Origin: JANJTY01 sp038257155
Lineage (GTDB): Bacteria; Pseudomonadota; Gammaproteobacteria; Xanthomonadales; Xanthomonadaceae
DNA: 28,366 bases
Direction of reading: 5' to 3'
Assembly (NCBI GenBank): GCA_038257155.1
Contig: JBBSJP010000057.1
Span: forward strand, 1-28,366
The translations under genes and the position numbers were made by a program. Shown here in pieces: positions 23,933 to 28,366 of this stretch; the first letter of the stretch is position 1, and each line of letters begins with the position of its first letter. Under the pieces are notes generated by a model. The model was not told the DNA's origin, searched no databases, and worked only from the letters and a program-made list of their open reading frames with translations.

Positions 23933-24913
23933 TTATCCACCGATCGATGCCAGATGCGGGGTGATGCCCGTATTACCCTGATGCAGGCCATGCCCGGCCG
24001 CCTTCAGGCCAAGCTGGGTCTGGATGCGTGCGACCAGTGCATCGCACTGCGCATCGTCCTGCAGCAGCGGACGCAGTGGACTGCCGAACTCACCGAACAG
24101 GCACAGGCGCAGGTCGCCGCGCGCGGTGACGCGCAGGCGGTTGCAGCCGGCGCAGAAGTCCTTCGAGTAGGGCGCAATGATGCCGATGCGGCCGCGGTAG
24201 TCAGGATGGTTCCACTCGCGCGCCGGGCCGGCATCTGGCGCTCGACACAACTGTCGCCAGCCTGCCGCGCGCAGCGGTGCCTCGATATGCTCGGCGCGCA
24301 GATGATGACGGCTGAAGTAGTCGGCGTTGTCGCCGGTGCGCATCAGCTCGATCCAGCGCAGGCTGATCGGCCGATCGCGGAGGAACTCCAGCCAGGCCGG
24401 CAGCTCGTCGTGGTTCAGGTCGCGCAGCAACACCGCATTGAGCTTGATCGCCTCGAGGTCCATGCCCAGCGCCAGGTCGATGCCAGCAAGAATTTCCGGC
24501 AAGCGATCATGGCCGGTGATGCGCTGGAAATTCTTGCGGTCAAGGCTGTCGACGCTGACGTTCAGCGCGGTAAGCCCAGCCGCACGCCACACGGGCAGGT
24601 TCTGCGGCAGCCGGGTGCCATTGGTGGTCAGCGCAATCTTGCGGATGCCGGGCGTTGCTGCCGCGATCGCGATGATGTCGGGCAGGTCCTTGCGCAGGCT
24701 GGGCTCGCCCCCGGTCAGGCGCAGCTTGTGCATGCCGACGGCGGCAAAGCCATGCAGCAGGCGGCGGATCTCGTCCGGCTCCAGGAAACGCGGCCGCCCG
24801 TCGGCCTGATAGCCGTTCGGCAGACAGTAGCTGCAGGAAAAATTGCAGGCTTCGGTCAGCGACAGGCGCAGGTACGGAAACGTTCGACCAAAAGGGTCGA
24901 TGAGGGCCGGCAT
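23933..24913 (-). CDS. moaA: GTP 3',8-cyclase
   Basis: Radical SAM enzyme that rearranges GTP to 3',8-cyclo-GTP, the first step to molybdenum cofactor. In the 326-residue product the AdoMet cluster motif is Cys23/Cys27/Cys30 (CNFSCSYC); the C-terminal [4Fe-4S] cluster ligands are Cys254, Cys257 and Cys271 (CAGCNRLRVTARGDLRLC), and the chain ends in the required Gly-Gly (IGG). LTGGEPSLRKDL and NVSVDSLD are typical. ATG 24913 has AAAGGAG at the right distance. It is the first gene of the moaA-moaCB-moeA-moaD-moaE cluster, so transcription should start in the gap before it. Confidence 0.95.
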   Translation of the reverse strand: MPALIDPFGRTFPYLRLSLTEACNFSCSYCLPNGYQADGRPRFLEPDEIRRLLHGFAAVGMHKLRLTGGEPSLRKDLPDIIAIAAATPGIRKIALTTNGTRLPQNLPVWRAAGLTALNVSVDSLDRKNFQRITGHDRLPEILAGIDLALGMDLEAIKLNAVLLRDLNHDELPAWLEFLRDRPISLRWIELMRTGDNADYFSRHHLRAEHIEAPLRAAGWRQLCRAPDAGPAREWNHPDYRGRIGIIAPYSKDFCAGCNRLRVTARGDLRLCLFGEFGSPLRPLLQDDAQCDALVARIQTQLGLKAAGHGLHQGNTGITPHLASIGG

Positions 24914-25185
24914 CAGTGCTCCTTTCCAGATGAGGGAGGCCGCCGCGTTTCCGCTGCAGCCCGGTGATCCGTGCCCCTGCAACTGGCAGCGAATCACGGC
25001 CACCCCACCCTATTCCGTTGCGAACGTAGGCGATGTGGCTTCGGAGGCGCGCCGCCCCGGAGGCCGCGCGCTGGACTACAGCATACCGCGCGTTGTGCGT
25101 TCGCAGGGCGCCTGGACTTCAGGCGGCTGTTAGGTAACAGAATTTCCTGCGAAGCTTGCTGGGTGCCCCGCTGGAGCTGCAGGCC
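24914..25185. other. Divergent leader region of moaA and a lipoprotein gene
   Basis: The 272-base gap should hold the promoter of the molybdenum-cofactor operon on the minus strand and that of the lipoprotein on the plus strand. It contains a GC-rich imperfect hairpin (25047-25071) in the moaA leader and a 14-bp palindrome at 25127-25140. A Moco-type riboswitch could occur here by analogy with other gammaproteobacteria, but I cannot match its conserved parts. Confidence 0.4.
25127..25140. promoter_or_regulatory. Palindrome CTGTTAGGTAACAG, possible operator
   Basis: Two perfect 6-base arms, CTGTTA and TAACAG, with a GG centre, 45 bases before the lipoprotein start and in the intergenic gap shared with moaA. 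Its AT content stands out from the GC-rich surroundings, as expected of a transcription-factor site; no regulator is identified. Confidence 0.3.
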
Positions 25186-26139
25186 ATGATTGCAAGAGCG
25201 CTATGGATGTTCGCACTGCTGGCGCTGGCTGGCTGCGGCGGCCCTTCGGCGCGACTGGATTGCAGTCGCGCCGGCCAAGTGACCGGCAGCTTCAGCGAGA
25301 TCAATAGTGGCTCGCTGAACTTCGGACACGGGCTGGCCTGGCGCGAACCGGATGGCGGCTTCAGTGTGCTGTTTACCGACGACGAGGTGCTCGCCGAAGC
25401 GGGTCGCGCCAGCCCCGACCCGGAGTTCGAAACCGGTCACGCTGCTGCGATGCTGGGCGAACTGGTGGTGGGCTATCGATTCCACGCCGATGGCCGCTAT
25501 CGCGAACGCATCACGCTCGGCACCAGCAGTTCGCGTGGCTGGAGCGGCGCGGATCGCGGACGCATCGCCCTGCAGGCCGATGGCTGCGTGCGCGGCGATG
25601 TGCTTCTCGACTACTACGGCGACGGCAGCTTTGCACTTCCGCTGATGCAACCTGAGCAGAACGGGATCATGCAGAACCAGCCACTGGAGGTCGATTCACG
25701 CCCTGAAGCCGCGCCACCAGCGGGAGCATCCGAAACCGTCGCGTGGACGGATGACGAAGACCCTTTGGAGCAGTGGCGGGCAGTGCACTTGCAGCTCAGT
25801 GCAAGCCACCCCGTTGAAGCGATGGGAGCGCTGAACTTCTCCCCGGGCGTGGCCGTCCGACTGGCAGCGGATGCGCGAGCCCGCGCCGCGCTCGAACGCG
25901 TGCGCAGCCAGTGCCCGGACCCGGCGAGCGCCACACTGGACGAGTACGGCGACGTGGGCGGCGAATCGCGACCAGCGCCGGGCATCGTGCTGGAAGGTAC
26001 GGCGCTGACTTCGCTCAGCCAGACGGGGGCGTTCCTGCGGCTGTGCTATGTGATGAAGCGCAATGGTGAGTACATCGACCAGTGCTTCCCCTTCAGCGAG
26101 GACTGCAGTCGCCCCGCCGTTGCGACAAGCGCTCCTTGA
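25186..26139 (+). CDS. Lipoprotein of unknown function
   Basis: The 317-residue product has a lipoprotein signal, MIARALWMFALLALAGC, with the acylated Cys at 17. I recognise no domain. The mature part begins with a stretch containing SGSLNFGHGLAWREPDGGFSVLFTDDEVLAEAG and several Cys (for example C29-region, DGCVRGDVLLDYYGDGSF, RSQCPDP, LRLCYVMK, QCFPFSEDC) that could form disulfides. A Pro/Ala/Glu-rich linker near the middle (SRPEAAPPAGASETVAWTDDE, shown in part) separates two halves. It should be anchored on the periplasmic side of a membrane. It converges with the VOC gene with only 3 bases between stops. Confidence 0.78.
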   Translation: MIARALWMFALLALAGCGGPSARLDCSRAGQVTGSFSEINSGSLNFGHGLAWREPDGGFSVLFTDDEVLAEAGRASPDPEFETGHAAAMLGELVVGYRFHADGRYRERITLGTSSSRGWSGADRGRIALQADGCVRGDVLLDYYGDGSFALPLMQPEQNGIMQNQPLEVDSRPEAAPPAGASETVAWTDDEDPLEQWRAVHLQLSASHPVEAMGALNFSPGVAVRLAADARARAALERVRSQCPDPASATLDEYGDVGGESRPAPGIVLEGTALTSLSQTGAFLRLCYVMKRNGEYIDQCFPFSEDCSRPAVATSAP

Positions 26140-26142
26140 ACT

Positions 26143-26532
26143 TCAGCCGCGTGGCTCGATCAGATCCCACTTGTTGCCATACGGATCGAGGAACACGACG
26201 ACGCGTCCGTATTCTTCCTCACGCGGCAACTCGGTAAAGCGCACCCCGTGATCGCGCAGGTGCGCATGGCTCGCCGCGAAATCATCGGTGTGCAGGAACA
26301 GGAATACCCGCCCGCCGGTCTGGTTGCCAATCGCCGCGACCTGTTCCGGATTGGCGGCACGCGCCAGCAACAGGTTGGCACCCTGCCCGCTTGGCGCCAC
26401 CAGCACCCAGCGTTTGTCCGGGCCCATCGGCCGATCCTCGACCACGCGAAAGCCCAACACGCGGGTATAGAAAGCAATGGCTTCGTCGTAGTCCGGAACC
26501 AGCAGGGCGAGTGCGACGAGGGAATGTTGCAT
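26143..26532 (-). CDS. VOC family (glyoxalase-like) protein
   Basis: A 129-residue vicinal-oxygen-chelate protein. It has the two beta-alpha-beta-beta-beta modules: HSLVALALLVPDYDEAIAFYTRVLGFRVVED, then FLFLHTDDFAASHAHLRDHGVRFTELPREEEYGRVVVFLDPYGNKWDLIEP. The final DPYGNKWDLIE block is diagnostic of small glyoxalase/bleomycin-resistance-like proteins. Metal ligands are likely His 2 or 3 at the start, His in FLHTDDF, and the terminal Glu, but assignment is uncertain. AGGGG precedes ATG 26532. The substrate cannot be told from sequence. Confidence 0.9.
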   Translation of the reverse strand: MQHSLVALALLVPDYDEAIAFYTRVLGFRVVEDRPMGPDKRWVLVAPSGQGANLLLARAANPEQVAAIGNQTGGRVFLFLHTDDFAASHAHLRDHGVRFTELPREEEYGRVVVFLDPYGNKWDLIEPRG

Positions 26533-26580
26533 GGACAGCCCCTGAGATGAGAGCGACGCCAAGTTCGTCCGAGGGGACGC

Positions 26581-27081
26581 TCAGTGCACCTGACGGGTGA
26601 CCCGGTCCAGCAGACCCATGCCCACCGCCGACACCACGAAGGTCAGATGGATGATCACGTACCAGAGCATCTTGTCGTTGTCGGTACTGGCTGCATTCAT
26701 GAAGATCTTGAGCAGATGGATCGACGAGATTGCGACGATCGACGAGGCCACCTTGTTCTTCAGACTGGTGTAATCCATCTTGCCCAGCCAGCTCAGCTTC
26801 TCGCCGCTCTCGCCGGCCGAATCGAGCCGTGACACGAAGCTCTCATAGCTCGACAGCATCACCATCACCAGCAGGCCGCCGACCAGGGCCAGATCGATCA
26901 GCGACAGCACCACCAGCACCAGATCGGCCTCGCTGGTACTGAAAACCACTGGCAACACGTGGAAAATCTCCTGAAAGAATTTCAGCCCCAATGCGAACAC
27001 CGCCAGGCTGAGCCCCAGATAGATGGGGGCCAGCAGCCAGCGTGAAGCGTAGAGGCATCTTTCGATCAGACGTTCGAACAT
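26581..27081 (-). CDS. UPF0114 (YqhA-like) inner-membrane protein
   Basis: The 166-residue product begins MFERLIERCLYASRWLLAPIYLGLSLAVFALGLKFFQEI and contains LVLSLIDLALVGGLLVMVMLSSYESFVSR, KLSWLGKMDYTSLKNKVASSIVAISSIHLLKIFM and a last hydrophobic segment, the UPF0114 pattern with about four membrane helices. The family is uncharacterised. ATG 27081 gives the family N-terminus; an upstream in-frame start would add about 33 residues not found in relatives. Confidence 0.93.
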   Translation of the reverse strand: MFERLIERCLYASRWLLAPIYLGLSLAVFALGLKFFQEIFHVLPVVFSTSEADLVLVVLSLIDLALVGGLLVMVMLSSYESFVSRLDSAGESGEKLSWLGKMDYTSLKNKVASSIVAISSIHLLKIFMNAASTDNDKMLWYVIIHLTFVVSAVGMGLLDRVTRQVH

Positions 27082-27318
27082 GGGGCAATTCCATTTTTGG
27101 CGTGGCGCCGGGCTGACGGCGCGCACGATAGCAGGAGGACGAGCGTCACGCTTGCCGGATGCGCCGATCAACGCGGGCAAGTGAACTGCGGATCAACGTG
27201 CGCCGGTGGACGCTTGCGAGCCACGACCAGACATGCGCTTGCTGATGCTGGACGCAACACCGGGATCGCCACCGCGTAAGCGGAATCCCGCTTCTCGACC
27301 CGCGCGAGAAACGCCGCT

Positions 27319-27927
27319 TCAGCGTCGGCGCAACAGCCAGGCGCCGCTGAGCATCAGCAGCATGACCAGCAAGGCCAGACCAAACGGACCATCGGCGGGG
27401 ATATTGGCCGGGCTCGGGTCGGGCGGGAAGACAAGCGCCCCGCCCTGCAACACCTGGACCACCGGCGTGATGCTGCCAGACGATGTGTACTCCTGGCTCA
27501 GCAGCAAGTAGGCTCCCGTGGCGATCTCGTAGTGCCCCGCGACTGAACCGGCGCGAAAGTCTGGCGAGGTGGCCACCCCCAGAGCGTCCGATGTAACGAC
27601 GCCGGGACCATGCACCGAACCCGACACAGGGAAGAACGCCCCGTACATCTGTGGATCGGGCAGCTCACACGGCATCAACGGGGCGCACAGCAATACATTC
27701 ACAAGAAACTGCACGCGAACCCCGGGCAACGGCACGTCATCCGACCGACGCAGCACTCGGACCCGGATCGGCGCCTCGCGACTCTCCCCCAGGTCGAGTT
27801 GCAAAGTCGAATCGGTCAGCAACTCCAGGCGGACCGGCACGGTTCCATTGGTGGAGGCGGACGCGGTCGGAATCGACACCAGCAACGACATCGCGCACAG
27901 CAGCAGTTGCAATGAAATTTTTGCCAT
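27319..27927 (-). CDS. Secreted protein with IPTL-like C-terminal sorting signal
   Basis: The 202-residue product has an N-terminal signal peptide (MAKISLQLLLCAMSLLVSIPTASA) and a beta-rich middle (VPVRLELLTDSTLQLDLGESREAPIRVRVLRR, then an Ig- or invasin-like pattern with GVRVQFLVNV and VTSDALGVATSPDFRAGSVAGHYEI). The end has IPADGPFGLALLVMLLMLSGAWLLRRR: a short motif, one membrane helix and a basic cluster, close to the IPTL-CTERM sorting pattern (IPTLS.WGL.LL...RRR). Such proteins are thought to be processed by exosortase-type enzymes, none of which is seen here. The CDS lies between two regions without genes. Confidence 0.8.
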   Translation of the reverse strand: MAKISLQLLLCAMSLLVSIPTASASTNGTVPVRLELLTDSTLQLDLGESREAPIRVRVLRRSDDVPLPGVRVQFLVNVLLCAPLMPCELPDPQMYGAFFPVSGSVHGPGVVTSDALGVATSPDFRAGSVAGHYEIATGAYLLLSQEYTSSGSITPVVQVLQGGALVFPPDPSPANIPADGPFGLALLVMLLMLSGAWLLRRR

Positions 27928-28108
27928 GGGAGTGGCACTGGTCCGGTGATCGTTGGCGCCTAGGATAGACGCCTTGGTGAATGCGCGCTGGCGTGGCGAG
28001 CGTGCTGCCAAGCAGCTTGGCGGCGGATCTTGATCCGGCGTTGCTGGGAGCTTGTTCTTTCTGTCGCAACAATTGCAGCATCAACAGCGACAGCGGAGGC
28101 AGGAGCAG
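27928..28108. other. Intergenic, includes palindrome CGGATC-TT-GATCCG
   Basis: No gene seen. At 28024-28037 lies CGGATC-TT-GATCCG, the same palindrome as at 667-684 and 728-741 with a different centre. The stretch leads into the right-hand copy of the dispersed element. Confidence 0.5.
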
Positions 28109-28316
28109 GAGCAAGATCAAACGCTTTCGCGCCCCTTCGGGGCCACGAGTCACTTTCTCTTGCTTGCCCAAGAGAAAGTAACCAAAGAGAAGGGCACCCC
28201 GGATTTCCCGCCCCGCGCAAAGAGCGCGCGCGGGGTACCCTGCGTTGCTCAGAATCCGTCGGCCGGCGCGAACTCGGCCATCCATGGCCTCGGACATGCG
28301 CGCCTTTCCCCGCCGG
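28109..28316 (-). repeat. Dispersed ~200-bp element, right copy (inverted)
   Basis: Inverted counterpart of 381-583. On the minus strand an open frame from ATG 28297 reads MSEAMDGRVRAG and later FGYFLLGKQEKVTRGPEGARKRLILLLLL. The 11-bp hairpin is at 28152-28162 / 28169-28179 and the GCCCC-TTC-GGGGC hairpin at 28131-28143. Its Leu-coding tail (CTC/CTG/CCT) is less regular than that of the left copy. Between the two copies the frame is kept and only one codon differs in length before the conserved GAL block. Confidence 0.75.
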
Positions 28317-28366
28317 ATTCTTCCGCTACTCGGCGGAAAATAAACGGGGATTTCAGAGCGAAAAGC

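Noticed and set aside
24914..25185. Moco (molybdenum cofactor) riboswitch upstream of moaA
   Set aside because: The position is right and a GC hairpin exists, but I could not match the conserved core by eye. A covariance-model search for the Moco motif would decide.

Overview
The window reads as GC-rich chromosomal DNA of a gammaproteobacterium, most probably a member of the Xanthomonadales/Lysobacterales (Rhodanobacteraceae or Lysobacteraceae type). This rests on the mix of genes (homodimeric AceE, a membrane serine/threonine kinase with a repeat-rich C-terminus, a DUF3297 protein, an EF-G-like GTPase), on long antisense open frames typical of high GC, and on dispersed intergenic repeats carrying an 'LGKQ..VTRGPEGARK' reading frame. 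The genus cannot be settled from the sequence alone. No rRNA, tRNA, CRISPR array or transposase was found.

Layout. 1-770: no gene; a cluster of palindromic and triplet repeats. 771-2822 (-): EF-G-like GTPase. 3193-5568 (+): membrane-anchored Ser/Thr kinase. 5605-5852 (-): decayed second copy of the 3' end of dxs. 6022-7352 (-): small peptide with a double-glycine leader, followed by a cysteine-rich protein whose C-terminus looks PqqD/RRE-like. 7499-9403 (-): dxs. 9404-9912: no confident gene. 9913-10995 (-): receiver-like protein with a Pro/Ala/Lys linker. 11130-11726 (-): HNH endonuclease-like protein, divergent from pip (11883-12818, +). 12979-15690 (+): aceE. 15903-17006 (+): GAF-GGDEF protein. 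17168-19035: four small genes (membrane protein, DUF3297, YbjN-like, DUF3016 lipoprotein). 19136-24913 (-): outer-membrane barrel protein and a molybdenum-cofactor operon, transcribed moaA, moaC/moaB fusion, moeA, moaD, moaE and a small conserved protein. 25186-27927: lipoprotein, VOC protein, UPF0114 membrane protein and a secreted protein with an IPTL-like C-terminal sorting signal. 27928-28366: an inverted copy of the repeat element at the left end.

Most genes are housekeeping: isoprenoid precursor synthesis (Dxs), pyruvate oxidation (AceE) and molybdopterin synthesis (five mo* genes overlapping or closely spaced on one strand). The accessory signal is at 5600-7500. A 56-residue precursor-like peptide with leader LDENEIAAVSGG and a Thr/Asp/Glu-rich, Cys-free core lies directly upstream of a 12-Cys protein that seems to join a YkgJ-like metal-binding region to a RiPP-recognition-like domain. 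The pair sits between the intact dxs 3' end and a degenerate direct repeat of it. I regard this as the best candidate for an undescribed system; the function is inferred. The second point of interest is a pair of inverted ~200-bp elements at the window ends that share both a reading frame and a hairpin with compensatory changes.
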